The notes: generated from the sequence alone by a model not told the origin. Positions 9,781 through 20,824 are shown, counted from the stretch's first letter. The stretch is DNA of 39,146 nt from Campylobacterota bacterium (GCA_013153685.1 JAADDX010000088.1:1-39146), one strand, 5' to 3'. A program made the numbers and translations.

Positions 9781-12700
9781 TCAAGCTTTGATTTTATAGA
9801 TAATCACATACAATAACGGCAAATAAAACAAATTCAACAATGTCGAAAACGCTACCCCATATCCGATTACAATAGCAAGCGGTTGTAGGATAACTGATTG
9901 TCCAAACGGATAAAAAATCAACGTAGCCAATCCCAAAATAGTTGTAATAGATGTCAGCAAAATAGGTCTTACTCTAAGCAATGCTCGATGCTTTACCTCA
10001 TCTAATGTTTTGGCTTGTTTGAGAAATTCTATCATTATAATCCCATCATTTACCACAATTCCAGCAAGACCTACAATACCTATCATACCAATCATAGTAA
10101 AATTCATACCCATAATCCAATTTCCAATAATCACCCCCAACATAGACAAAGGTATTACGGAAATTACTACAAAAGGCAATAATACAGAATTAAACATAGC
10201 AACCAAAGTCAAAAAAATCAAAATTATCGCAATAATACCGGAATATTGCAAATCTTTGCGAAATGTTTTACTGACCTTCTTCGCTCCTGCAATATTTACT
10301 TGCACCCCCTCTTTTTGTAGTTTTTTAAGCAACGGATCGATGATCTTGTATACTTCGCTTGTAGTGATAATAGATTTATCCAGATTCGCATACACACTCT
10401 TAGCTAATACACCATCGTATTTATTTAGTTTTTTAAAATTATCCACTACTATCAAATCCACCACTTTTGAGAGTAGAATTTCTTGATTATTTCCAATTGG
10501 GATTTTTAGTGTTTTGAGGAAATTTAATTTATCTTTATTGATATCTTCTAACTTGATTTTAATCACATCATCATCGATTGTTTTTGCTATTTCCTTATCA
10601 AAATAAAACGCTATGTGTGAAAAAATATACCCTTGAGTTAGTCCTAAACTTTTACCGTAAGAATTGATACGCATCTTCAAAAGCTTAGCACCCAAAGTAG
10701 CATCATCATAGATAGAATGCACCCCTTTAATATCGGCAAGTGCTTGTTTGAGTTGACGGATATGATATAAAAGCTTATGGATATTATCCTCGCTAAGGCT
10801 AATTACAATATCACTCTTTACCATTCCAGCACTTGGCACCTCAACACTCAAATCCAAAAATTTCAAATGCAATTTGGCAAATTGTTTTTGTAATTGTTTA
10901 GCTACTTCCTTAGCACTTTTATCTCTTCTTACATCATCCGCATTAGGCTTGATTGGTATAAAAAGAGGAGCGATGTATTTGTTGTAAAAATCGGTTGGTT
11001 TTTTGTCGTATAAATCAACAAAAATATGAAAATTATTCTCTGCACTATCGATATTAGCCTTTCCATTTAGCTTCATACCCACAATAGTTGTGAAGCTTTT
11101 GATATCTTGTTTGTGGAGATTTTGTTTGAGAATATTTTCAATTGGCACGATAGCTTTGTAAGTATCATAAATAGTGCTATTAGCTTCCACACTCCCTTTG
11201 ACATATATTTGCGTAGTGTCAAAATCGGGAAATAACTGGAATTTGGAATGTTTCATACCGATGATGATAAATAGCACAATCGACATAAACCCAAACAAAC
11301 TAATCCATCGATAAGCTAGTATTTTATCCAAGATTTTAACATAGGCAGTGTTGATATAATTCCACAATTTACGTTGTTTTTGTGGGATTAATACCTCTTT
11401 TGCGTGAAGAGGCAAAAACACAAACGCTTCTAGCACGCTTGATGCAATCAAAATAGTAATCATAATAGGAATAATCTTCAAAAACACCCCTATCTCACCC
11501 TCTATCATCAACAGCGGTAAAAACGCAAAAATAGTAGTCAAAGCAGACGTAACAACAGGCCAAAATACTTCCTTTGCTCCATCAATAGCCGCATTTAATC
11601 TATCTTTACCCATCTCCAGATGCCGTTGTATATTTTCAGCAACTACAATCGCCTCATCCACTATCATCCCAAGGGCTATCAACGCTCCAAGCATCGATAA
11701 CAAATTCAACGAAAAATCAAAATAATCCAACAAAATCAACGCAATAGCAAATGACGTAGGAATCCCTATAGTCACAACAAACGAAATCCTTTTATTAATA
11801 AAAATCCACATCGCAAAAAACACCAAACACAGCCCAAAGATAATATTGGAAATAACCGTATTTAGCCTATTTCTAACCCAAACAGACGTATCCATACTAA
11901 ACCCAAACGTCACTGATGGATACTGTTTGGCAAATTGTTTGGTTAATTGACGAATTTGTTTGGTAAGGTATATAGCATCTCCACTTTGGGATTTTTTGAT
12001 AGTTAGAGATACATCTCTTAGACCATTGTATTTCCCTAGCGTAGTAGGTTTGGCAAGTGTATAATAAATATTGGCAATATCACGTAACCGAACCACTTTT
12101 TGCCCTATTTTTAAAATAGAATTAGAAATCGTATCGATGTTTTTGATGTTTTTAAAAGAGATATAAAAGTGTGTTTTATCTTCTATTTTACCAATTGGCA
12201 TAATCGTGGATATATTGGATAAAGCATTTATAAGAGCATCTTTATTCAATCCCAACGCCTCGACTTTTTGTAAATTAATATCGACTTTTAATTCTTTATC
12301 GCTATCACCATCAATTTGGATTTTAGCTAAATCTTTTAGAGTCAATAACCTTTGTTTGAGTTTGTTGGCGATTTTTAACAATTCAAATTTATCTTTATTT
12401 GCGGCAATAGTCACTGTAATAAGCGGAAATGCCTTTTTGATAATACTCACACTAGGTTCACTCATATCATCTGGTAGATTATCACGAATATTACTTACTT
12501 CACTCTTAAAATCACTCAAAAGAGTATTTTTATCACTATTTGGCTTAAGATCAACAACAATCGAAAAGCTACCATTTAAAATCGTAGATTCGATACTCTG
12601 AACTTCTTGATAGTTTTTAATAGCATCTTCAATAGGTGTAACGGCAATTTTATTGAGTGTATCACTACTTGCACCGGCGTAGTGCCCAGTGATGGAAATT

Positions 12701-12822
12701 TTATCCAATGTAGAAGGGGGAAATAACTCTTTTGAGATTCTGTGATAAGATAGGATAGATAATACTATCAAAAAAAAGAAGATAGTATGGGTTAGGGTAG
12801 CATTTTTGATAAAAAATCTCAA
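9781..12822 (-). CDS. RND-family efflux permease (AcrB/CzcA-like)
   Basis: 1013 aa; LGALIALGMIVDEAIVVAENIQRHLE; GMIGIVGLAGIVVNDGIIMIEFLKQA. Confidence 0.92.
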   Translation of the reverse strand: MRFFIKNATLTHTIFFFLIVLSILSYHRISKELFPPSTLDKISITGHYAGASSDTLNKIAVTPIEDAIKNYQEVQSIESTILNGSFSIVVDLKPNSDKNTLLSDFKSEVSNIRDNLPDDMSEPSVSIIKKAFPLITVTIAANKDKFELLKIANKLKQRLLTLKDLAKIQIDGDSDKELKVDINLQKVEALGLNKDALINALSNISTIMPIGKIEDKTHFYISFKNIKNIDTISNSILKIGQKVVRLRDIANIYYTLAKPTTLGKYNGLRDVSLTIKKSQSGDAIYLTKQIRQLTKQFAKQYPSVTFGFSMDTSVWVRNRLNTVISNIIFGLCLVFFAMWIFINKRISFVVTIGIPTSFAIALILLDYFDFSLNLLSMLGALIALGMIVDEAIVVAENIQRHLEMGKDRLNAAIDGAKEVFWPVVTSALTTIFAFLPLLMIEGEIGVFLKIIPIMITILIASSVLEAFVFLPLHAKEVLIPQKQRKLWNYINTAYVKILDKILAYRWISLFGFMSIVLFIIIGMKHSKFQLFPDFDTTQIYVKGSVEANSTIYDTYKAIVPIENILKQNLHKQDIKSFTTIVGMKLNGKANIDSAENNFHIFVDLYDKKPTDFYNKYIAPLFIPIKPNADDVRRDKSAKEVAKQLQKQFAKLHLKFLDLSVEVPSAGMVKSDIVISLSEDNIHKLLYHIRQLKQALADIKGVHSIYDDATLGAKLLKMRINSYGKSLGLTQGYIFSHIAFYFDKEIAKTIDDDVIKIKLEDINKDKLNFLKTLKIPIGNNQEILLSKVVDLIVVDNFKKLNKYDGVLAKSVYANLDKSIITTSEVYKIIDPLLKKLQKEGVQVNIAGAKKVSKTFRKDLQYSGIIAIILIFLTLVAMFNSVLLPFVVISVIPLSMLGVIIGNWIMGMNFTMIGMIGIVGLAGIVVNDGIIMIEFLKQAKTLDEVKHRALLRVRPILLTSITTILGLATLIFYPFGQSVILQPLAIVIGYGVAFSTLLNLFYLPLLYVIIYKIKA

Positions 12823-13094
12823 TGACTAACCCCATTTTTATATTTTAAGATTGCGATTTTGCTTTTTAATATCTCATTTTCATTTTTCAATGAGAGATAT
12901 TCACTTTTTAACGCCTCAATTTGCAACGAATTAGTATAAATGTGATTTGATAGGTAAATCTTTGGCACAAACAAAAATAGCACCAACATAATAACACTAA
13001 CCACAGCTATCGCAAACGATATAGTAACGTTTGCATCACCGACAATCAACACTTCATCTAATTCATCAAGCAATAATTCTTTTTCGGTATTCAT
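12819..13094 (-). CDS. FtsL-like small membrane protein (one TM plus coiled coil)
   Basis: Single TM followed by a heptad-like coiled coil; located directly downstream of rsmH. Confidence 0.5.
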   Translation of the reverse strand: MNTEKELLLDELDEVLIVGDANVTISFAIAVVSVIMLVLFLFVPKIYLSNHIYTNSLQIEALKSEYLSLKNENEILKSKIAILKYKNGVSH

Positions 13095-13104
13095 TTTGAC
13101 ATCC

Positions 13105-14013
13105 TTATCTAAACCTAAAACCTCTTAGTTTGGCACTCCTACTCCTTGGATTAGCCAAAACTTCCTCCTTGGAAGCGGTTATAGGCTTTTTGGTTAATAC
13201 ATAACCCTTGTGATTATCCCTTCCACATTCACATCTCATAGCCTCAGGCGGACAAATACACCGCTGTTGCCATTGTTTAAATGTGTTTTTTACTATCCTA
13301 TCCTCAAGAGAGTGAAAGGTTATCACCCCTACTATCGTCCCTTTATTAGAAATCTTTAACGTCGCATCCAAAAGTTTATGCAATTCTTCAAGTTCATTAT
13401 TCACTTCTATTCTAATAGCTTGGAAAGCTTTTGTAGCGGGATGAATTTTGCCTTTTGGGATTAGTGTGGCGATAAATTCAGCAAGTTCTTTGGATGAAGT
13501 GAATTTTTTGTGTTTACGTGCCGTAACGATAGCTTGTGCTATTTTTTTGTAAAATCGCTCATCGGCAAATTCTTTAAATATTCGCTCTAATTGTTCTTTA
13601 GAGTAATAATTCACTACGTCATAAGCACTAAATTCTTGCTTTTGATTCATTCTCATATCTAGCGTATCTGAATTGAAATTAAATCCTCTTGCATCTTCAT
13701 CCAATTGATAACTACTCACGCCAATATCAGCTAAAATACCGCTAATAGGCAAATTGGCAAATTCTCCCAACGCATCTGATGCTCTTTTGTTAACAAACGT
13801 GATTCTATCTGCGTATTTGGATAATCTTTGCTTAGCAAAATCCAACGCATCGCTATCTTGATCAATTGCGATGAGTTTTACATTGGGGTAGTGTTGCAAA
13901 ATAGCTTCACTATGACCACCAAAACCGCACGTACAATCAATAAAATACCCATCGCTCATATCTTCAAACAAAGCAACAGTCTCATTTAATAAAACAGGAA
14001 TATGCGGTATCAA
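13105..14013 (-). CDS. rsmH: 16S rRNA (cytosine(1402)-N(4))-methyltransferase RsmH
   Basis: HIPVLLNETV, DCTCGFGGHSEAIL, ILADIGVSSYQLD, FHSLEDRIVKNTF. Confidence 0.97.
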   Translation of the reverse strand: MIPHIPVLLNETVALFEDMSDGYFIDCTCGFGGHSEAILQHYPNVKLIAIDQDSDALDFAKQRLSKYADRITFVNKRASDALGEFANLPISGILADIGVSSYQLDEDARGFNFNSDTLDMRMNQKQEFSAYDVVNYYSKEQLERIFKEFADERFYKKIAQAIVTARKHKKFTSSKELAEFIATLIPKGKIHPATKAFQAIRIEVNNELEELHKLLDATLKISNKGTIVGVITFHSLEDRIVKNTFKQWQQRCICPPEAMRCECGRDNHKGYVLTKKPITASKEEVLANPRSRSAKLRGFRFR

Positions 14014-14046
14014 TAAATATCCTTATATAAAAGGGAAATAACCCTT

Positions 14047-14562
14047 TTATTTAGCAGCTTCTTTAAGAGCTTCTAAAGCTTTTTCGTAATCCGGTTCTGC
14101 AGTAATTTCCTCTACGATTTCCTTATACGCAATCTTACCGTTTTTATCAATTACAAAAATCACTCTTGCACTAAGTCCTCTTAGAGCTCCTTCTGCGATT
14201 AATGTCCCATAAGTAGTACTAAAAGTTTTTTCTCTATAATCACTCAATACTTCCAAATTCTCAATCCCTTCAGTTGAGCAAAATCTCTTAGCGGCAAACG
14301 GTAAATCCATAGAGATTACATACACGCTCGCACCCTCAACGGCTGCTGCTTGATTGTTGAATTTAGTAGTCTCCATCGCACACACGGGCGTATCCAGACT
14401 CGGCACAGCTACGATTAATTGTGCTTTATCTTTAGCACCTCCGATAGTGATATCTTCTAACGCACTATTTGGTAATGTAACTTCTGGAGCATTATCCCCG
14501 ACATTTACTTGATTTCCATATAATGCTACATCATTTCCTTTTAATTTGGTTAGTGTTGGCAT
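14047..14562 (-). CDS. tpx: Thiol peroxidase
   Basis: VGDNAPEVTLPNSALED, PSLDTPVCAMET. Confidence 0.93.
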   Translation of the reverse strand: MPTLTKLKGNDVALYGNQVNVGDNAPEVTLPNSALEDITIGGAKDKAQLIVAVPSLDTPVCAMETTKFNNQAAAVEGASVYVISMDLPFAAKRFCSTEGIENLEVLSDYREKTFSTTYGTLIAEGALRGLSARVIFVIDKNGKIAYKEIVEEITAEPDYEKALEALKEAAK

Positions 14563-14733
14563 CTTTCCTCCTTCATCTTTTAATCTAAGTTAGTGATTAT
14601 AACATAAAAAGCAAAATTTTCACGCAGACGATATGGAAAATTTACATTATTCTCTAAAAATATCAAAAACTTATGCTTTTGTTGTGAATTTATGCTATAA
14701 TAAGAGTCCTAAATTTAAATTAAGGAGTTTACC

Positions 14734-14838
14734 ATGACATTTGGTGCAGGAGTAATTGCAATTTCTCTATGCTTTATTGCAACAGGAATGATGTTAATGG
14801 TGGCAAGAGGTGCTGTGAGTGCTTCACCATTAGACTAA
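14734..14838 (+). CDS. 34-aa small single-TM protein
   Basis: MTFGAGVIAISLCFIATGMMLMVARGAVSASPLD; TATAAT at 14696-14701, SD AAGGAG just upstream, intrinsic terminator just downstream. Confidence 0.6.
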   Translation: MTFGAGVIAISLCFIATGMMLMVARGAVSASPLD

Positions 14839-14841
14839 GAT

Positions 14842-14874
14842 AAAATGAGCTTTTGCTCATTTTGTCTATTTTTT
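14842..14874 (+). terminator. Intrinsic terminator after the small ORF
   Basis: AAAATGAGC-TTTT-GCTCATTTT perfect 9-bp stem followed by GTCTATTTTTT. Confidence 0.75.
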
Positions 14875-14911
14875 AGACACTCGTGTAGTAGATAATCTCT
14901 CCAAATTACTT

Positions 14912-14917
14912 TATAAT
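14912..14917 (+). promoter_or_regulatory. Putative -10 element for amtB
   Basis: TATAAT about 26 nt upstream of amtB ATG; SD AAGGAG. Confidence 0.4.
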
Positions 14918-14942
14918 TTCCCCAAAAAAACAAGGAGCAACA

Positions 14943-16590
<1,648 letters not shown>

Positions 16591-16602
16591 GCTTTGCTTT
16601 GG

Positions 16603-16935
16603 ATGATGGAAGAATTTATAAAAAATCTCCAATTAGCCGGTGGGGAAATATTAGATACAATCCCCAAAGATTGGTATGTAGCTAAGGCTAAGTTTGGAGT
16701 GAGTGAAAATGGTAGTGTTTTTGTAGAGGATTATACTAAAGAGCTATTTTTAAGCACGAATGTAGCAGTAATACTTAATAAGGCCCACATATATCCTACA
16801 ATGATGGATGTGATGGAACAAACTACTGAGGGTGTATTTATCAGTGGACCTTCTAAAACTGCGGATGTTGAGAGCTTCTTGGTATTAGGAGCACATGGGG
16901 CTATGAGATTTGGAGTGTATTTGATATCCGATTAA
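16603..16935 (+). CDS. Short LUD/LutC-like domain protein
   Basis: ISGPSKTADVESFLVLGAHGAMRFGVYLI resembles the C-terminal motif of LUD-domain proteins; ATG at 16603. Confidence 0.6.
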   Translation: MMEEFIKNLQLAGGEILDTIPKDWYVAKAKFGVSENGSVFVEDYTKELFLSTNVAVILNKAHIYPTMMDVMEQTTEGVFISGPSKTADVESFLVLGAHGAMRFGVYLISD

Positions 16936-16945
16936 TCTCTTGGTC

Positions 16946-17626
16946 TTATTGCTTGATGCTTTTTGTATCGGCTTTTTGATATACTTCTTTGGCTTGCACA
17001 CTAAACTCATCGCCTACAAAATTAAAAATAGGCGGATGAAATCTAATAGCACTCCTAGCATGTCTTTTAGCCCGTATCATTACCAAATTTGCAATTTTAT
17101 CCGGTTTTGGATATACAAATTGCACATCAATTACTTTGAGCGGCTTGGGTAATGTTTGGATAATTTTATCAAATCTACTTGCTTCATAGCAAAAAATAAA
17201 TTCCCCGTTTTCTTGCAGTGTATTATTCACCTTAGTAAAGAACGCTTCCATCGGCAAATATTCATCATATCTTGCTATCTGCTTGATGGTATTATCAGTT
17301 TGTTTAGTGGAGTTATAAAAAGGAGGATTTGATATAATATAATCAAATCTACATGTAAAGTCGTGTTTTAGAAAATCATTATTAATTACAGTTGCTTGTA
17401 TGTTGTTTTGTTGCAAATTTTTATGTATGAATGTAGTCATAATTTGTTGGTATTCAATTATTGTCAAATCAACATCAAAATCCCGTGCTACTAACAATCC
17501 CAATACACCACACCCTCCACCAACATCGAGAATGCGGCGTTTTGGATTGAACTTGGTAATAAAATTGTATAAAAACAGGGTATCAGAGTTGTAGCAATAC
17601 CCATTGTTTGGTTGGTATAGCGTCAT
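16946..17626 (-). CDS. tRNA1(Val) (adenine-N6)-methyltransferase-like protein
   Basis: ILDVGGGCGVLGLLVARDF, DYIISNPPFYNS (NPPF N6-MTase motif). Confidence 0.8.
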   Translation of the reverse strand: MTLYQPNNGYCYNSDTLFLYNFITKFNPKRRILDVGGGCGVLGLLVARDFDVDLTIIEYQQIMTTFIHKNLQQNNIQATVINNDFLKHDFTCRFDYIISNPPFYNSTKQTDNTIKQIARYDEYLPMEAFFTKVNNTLQENGEFIFCYEASRFDKIIQTLPKPLKVIDVQFVYPKPDKIANLVMIRAKRHARSAIRFHPPIFNFVGDEFSVQAKEVYQKADTKSIKQ

Positions 17627-17738
17627 ATGACTCCTTCATGAAATAATGCCCCTTTAGTATTATCTCTCTCCCCATAAATAAATATGCATTATATCAAGTG
17701 TTTGGCTTTTTGGCAAGCTACAACTCCGATTTATTTAA

Positions 17739-18839
17739 TTAAGAGTAGTGAATATCCGCATCTGTTGTATCAACTACTACGTCATCTTCACATGCCACAT
17801 CGCTGCTATCATCCAATACGTAATGATTAATGCTTGCTGGCAATTCAAATACAAATTGTGCCGTGCTTGATGAAGAGCTACTGCTTGATGAACTATCACT
17901 TGATGAACTATCACTTGATGAACTATCACTTGATGTATTGTCTGTTGATACTGTATCACTATCATCTAATTTCAAGTCATGATCCATATCTTGATCCATA
18001 TCTTGATCCATATCTTGATCCATATCCATATCTTGATCCATATTTTGATCCATATCCGGTGCAACTACTTTGTCTTTAATCTCACGTGCATGCTCAAGCA
18101 CAGCATCCACATCATCCGCACCATGAACATTTTTAACTAATTCTTGCATATCTTTAAGAGCATCAGCATCCACTTTTACACTTGGGATTTCTTTTGCGAT
18201 CTCTTTTGAAACTTGCACTTTTGCTCCAAAAGTAGTGGCAGCTTCAACAGCACTTTTTGCATAATCTTCACTATATCCCGCTTTTAGATATTGCTCTATC
18301 GCTTCTTGAGGATGTGCTGCGATATCATTTGCTACATTTACCACATCTTTGATTACTTCACCGATTGTTTTTTGACCACTTGTTATTTGTTCTACCCAAT
18401 AATGAACTCCATCTGGATCATCTTGTGCAGTTTTATTAAACAATGTTTGATACACGCTCTCAACAATCGCTTGCACCGCTTGAGTATATGCATCAGTCGC
18501 ATTATCTGTATCAGTGTCTGTGTTTGTATCTGTATCAGTGTTTACATCAGTGTCTGTGTTTGTATCAGTATCTGTGTTTGTATCTGTATTTACTTGCGAA
18601 TCAGCATCTGCACTTGTGTTTGTATCCACATCAATATCAGCATACGCTGGATATAAATCTTTCAAATCAGGGTTTGTCTTTACTGCATCTACAGCCGCTA
18701 CAAACATTGATTGAGCTAATTGCTCATCAGTGTAATTATTTTCTTGAGCTGTTTGTGCCCAATAATCAATCTCTGCCTCACTTGGTGCTCTTTGAAACAT
18801 CGCTAAATATAGCTCCGTAATATAATCTTGTGAAATCAT
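17739..18839 (-). CDS. DUF4214-domain protein with low-complexity Asp/Thr/Ser/Met repeats
   Basis: ITELYLAMFQRAPSEAEIDYWAQ and VESVYQTLFNKTAQDDPDGVHYWVEQI DUF4214-like repeats; start moved to 18839 (MISQDY) with SD GGAGAG. Confidence 0.75.
   Translation of the reverse strand: MISQDYITELYLAMFQRAPSEAEIDYWAQTAQENNYTDEQLAQSMFVAAVDAVKTNPDLKDLYPAYADIDVDTNTSADADSQVNTDTNTDTDTNTDTDVNTDTDTNTDTDTDNATDAYTQAVQAIVESVYQTLFNKTAQDDPDGVHYWVEQITSGQKTIGEVIKDVVNVANDIAAHPQEAIEQYLKAGYSEDYAKSAVEAATTFGAKVQVSKEIAKEIPSVKVDADALKDMQELVKNVHGADDVDAVLEHAREIKDKVVAPDMDQNMDQDMDMDQDMDQDMDQDMDHDLKLDDSDTVSTDNTSSDSSSSDSSSSDSSSSSSSSSSTAQFVFELPASINHYVLDDSSDVACEDDVVVDTTDADIHYS
17884..17928 (-). repeat. 15-bp tandem repeat x3 (Ser/Asp coding)
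   Basis: CTTGATGAACTATCA repeated three times. Confidence 0.95.
17981..18056 (-). repeat. 12-bp tandem repeat (Met-Asp-Gln-Asp coding) with one 18-bp variant
   Basis: GATCCATATCTT units in tandem. Confidence 0.9.
18509..18595 (-). repeat. Degenerate 6/12-bp tandem repeat (Asp-Thr/Asn-Thr coding)
   Basis: GTATCAGTGTCTGTGTTTGTATCTGTATCAGTG...; protein NTDTDTNTDTDVNTDTDTNTDTDT. Confidence 0.85.
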
Positions 18840-18949
18840 GTTCTCTCCTTTTGTTTTTTCTTTCGTTGATTTCGTGGTGGAATTATAAGAAGTGAATATT
18901 AATATTTTGTTAATGATGAGATTTTTGGAAAAAATTTTAGTTTTTGTGG

Positions 18950-18955
18950 TATAAT
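18950..18955 (+). promoter_or_regulatory. Putative -10 element of the rpsB-tsf operon
   Basis: TATAAT about 105 nt upstream of rpsB. Confidence 0.5.
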
Positions 18956-18973
18956 TCATCTCCAAAAACTCAT

Positions 18974-19015
18974 CTACCAATCCTTTGAATAGGTTGCCGC
19001 AAGGTTAATGGGTAG
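18974..19015 (+). promoter_or_regulatory. Candidate rpsB mRNA leader structure
   Basis: CTACC(18974-18978)/GGTAG(19011-19015) enclosing CAAtCCT/AGGTTG and CC-GCAA-GG. Confidence 0.5.
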
Positions 19016-19059
19016 AGAGGCAAAACCTAAACAAACAATTAAAACACAAGGAGAACGAC

Positions 19060-19863
19060 ATGTCATGCAACGTAACAATGAAAGATTTACTTGAGAGTGG
19101 GGTTCATTTCGGACACCAAAAAAGAAGATGGAATCCAAAAATGAAAAAATTTATTTTTGGTGTGAGAAAAAACATCTATATTATAGATTTACAAAAAACT
19201 CTAAGATATTTCAAATATACTTATAATATTGTAAGAGATTTTGCAGCAGAAGGTAAAACTATCCTTTTTGTAGGAACAAAAAAACAAGCAATCAATGTAA
19301 TCAAAGAAGAAGCTCAAAGATGTGGGATGCCATACGTAAACCACAGATGGCTTGGTGGAATGATGACAAACTTTCAAACTGTAAAAAAATCTATTAGAAA
19401 ATTGGAAATTATTGAAAAAATGGAAGAAACTGGACAAATCAACCTTTTAACTAAAAAAGAGAGATTAATCCTAAGCAGAACCAAAGCAAAACTTGAGAAA
19501 TATATCGGTGGTATTAGAGACCTTAAAACTACTCCAGATGTATTATTCGTAATTGATGCGGTAAAAGAGAGAATTGCTGTAAATGAAGCTAGAAGATTGG
19601 GTATTCCAGTAGTAGCACCACTTGATACAAACTGTGATCCAGATGTGATTGATTATCCAATTCCAGGAAATGATGATGCAATTAGAAGTATTCACTTATT
19701 TGCAAAAACTATGGCAGATGCAATTATCGAAGGAAAAGAACTTGCAGCTCAAGACGCTGAAGGTGAGGCGGATATGCCAATTAGTGATGAAGAAGTAAAT
19801 GAAGTGATCAACGAAACAAAAGAAGAAGCACAAAAAGAAGAAGCACAACAAGAAGAAGAATAA
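19060..19863 (+). CDS. rpsB: 30S ribosomal protein S2
   Basis: [28 protein letters not shown]. Confidence 0.98.
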   Translation: MSCNVTMKDLLESGVHFGHQKRRWNPKMKKFIFGVRKNIYIIDLQKTLRYFKYTYNIVRDFAAEGKTILFVGTKKQAINVIKEEAQRCGMPYVNHRWLGGMMTNFQTVKKSIRKLEIIEKMEETGQINLLTKKERLILSRTKAKLEKYIGGIRDLKTTPDVLFVIDAVKERIAVNEARRLGIPVVAPLDTNCDPDVIDYPIPGNDDAIRSIHLFAKTMADAIIEGKELAAQDAEGEADMPISDEEVNEVINETKEEAQKEEAQQEEE

Positions 19864-19882
19864 TTCAAAGAAGGAGCAAAAA

Positions 19883-20803
19883 ATGGCGGAAATTACGGCT
19901 AAAATGGTGAAAGATTTAAGAGCAAAAACCGGTGCTGGAATGATGGATTGTAAAAAAGCATTGGTTGAAGCTAATGGTGATGAAGAAAAAGCTGTTGAGG
20001 TATTAAGAAAAAAAGGTCTTGCAAACGCGGATAAAAAAGGTGACAGAAATGCAGCAGAAGGTGTAGTGCATATTCAACTTAGTGATGATTATAGAACCGC
20101 TACAATTTCAGAAATCAACTGTGAGACTGATTTCGTAGCAAAAAATGCAGATTTCCAAACTTTTGTTACAGAAACTACACAACATATCCAAAAAATCGGT
20201 GTAGCTGATGTGGATGCACTACTAAATAGCGAGTTCAAAGGTGCTAAATTTGAAGAAGAATTAAAAACAGTAATTGCTAAAATCGGTGAAAATATCGTTA
20301 TTAGAAGATTTGCTACTATCAAAACAGATGAAAACGGTATCTTAAATGGATATGTTCATATGGGTGGAAAAGTTGGTGTAGTAGTAGGTGCTGCTTGTGA
20401 TAATCCACAAACGGCTCAAGCTGTAAAAGATGTCTTAAGAGATATCGCAATGCACGCAGCCGCTATGGCTCCTAGATACCTAGACCCACAAAGCATTCCG
20501 GCAGAAGATATTGAAAAAGAAGTGGAAATTGCAAAAGCACAACTCCTAAAAGAAGGTAAACCAGAAAACATTATCGAAAAAATTATCCCTGGAAAAATTA
20601 AAAAATTCGAAGCGGATAATTGTCTAACAAAACAAGCATTCGTAAAAGATGATAAAAAAACTGTAGAAGAAGTGTTAAATGAAGCTGCAAAAGCTGCTGG
20701 TGGTAAAGCAACACTTGTAGAATATATCAGATATGAAATGGGTGAAGGACTTACTAAAAACGGATGCACACTTGCTGCAGAAGTTGAAGCTGCTTTAAAA
20801 TAA
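19883..20803 (+). CDS. tsf: Elongation factor Ts
   Basis: MVKDLRAKTGAGMMDCKKALVEANGDEEKAVEVLRKKG. Confidence 0.98.
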   Translation: MAEITAKMVKDLRAKTGAGMMDCKKALVEANGDEEKAVEVLRKKGLANADKKGDRNAAEGVVHIQLSDDYRTATISEINCETDFVAKNADFQTFVTETTQHIQKIGVADVDALLNSEFKGAKFEEELKTVIAKIGENIVIRRFATIKTDENGILNGYVHMGGKVGVVVGAACDNPQTAQAVKDVLRDIAMHAAAMAPRYLDPQSIPAEDIEKEVEIAKAQLLKEGKPENIIEKIIPGKIKKFEADNCLTKQAFVKDDKKTVEEVLNEAAKAAGGKATLVEYIRYEMGEGLTKNGCTLAAEVEAALK

Positions 20804-20824
20804 TCAAGGATTTTTCCTTGATTA
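20801..20824 (+). other. Perfect hairpin spanning tsf stop and downstream SD/start codon
   Basis: TAATCAAGGA-TTTT-TCCTTGATTA. Confidence 0.85.

Noticed and set aside
10010-10486. 158-aa + strand ORF inside the RND permease
   Set aside because: Antisense to a well-supported conserved CDS; Ile/Thr-rich composition typical of a shadow frame.
16940-17152. 70-aa + strand ORF after the LUD-like gene
   Set aside because: Lies antisense in the methyltransferase gene; no SD or recognisable domain.
17884-18056. Short direct repeats that could be mistaken for a CRISPR array
   Set aside because: Units are contiguous with no unique spacers and are in frame within a protein-coding gene.
17834-18820. Several + strand ORFs (17834-18079, 18291-18656, 18443-18820, 18514-18714)
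   Set aside because: Their repetitive proteins are shadow translations of the tandem repeats in the minus-strand DUF4214 gene.
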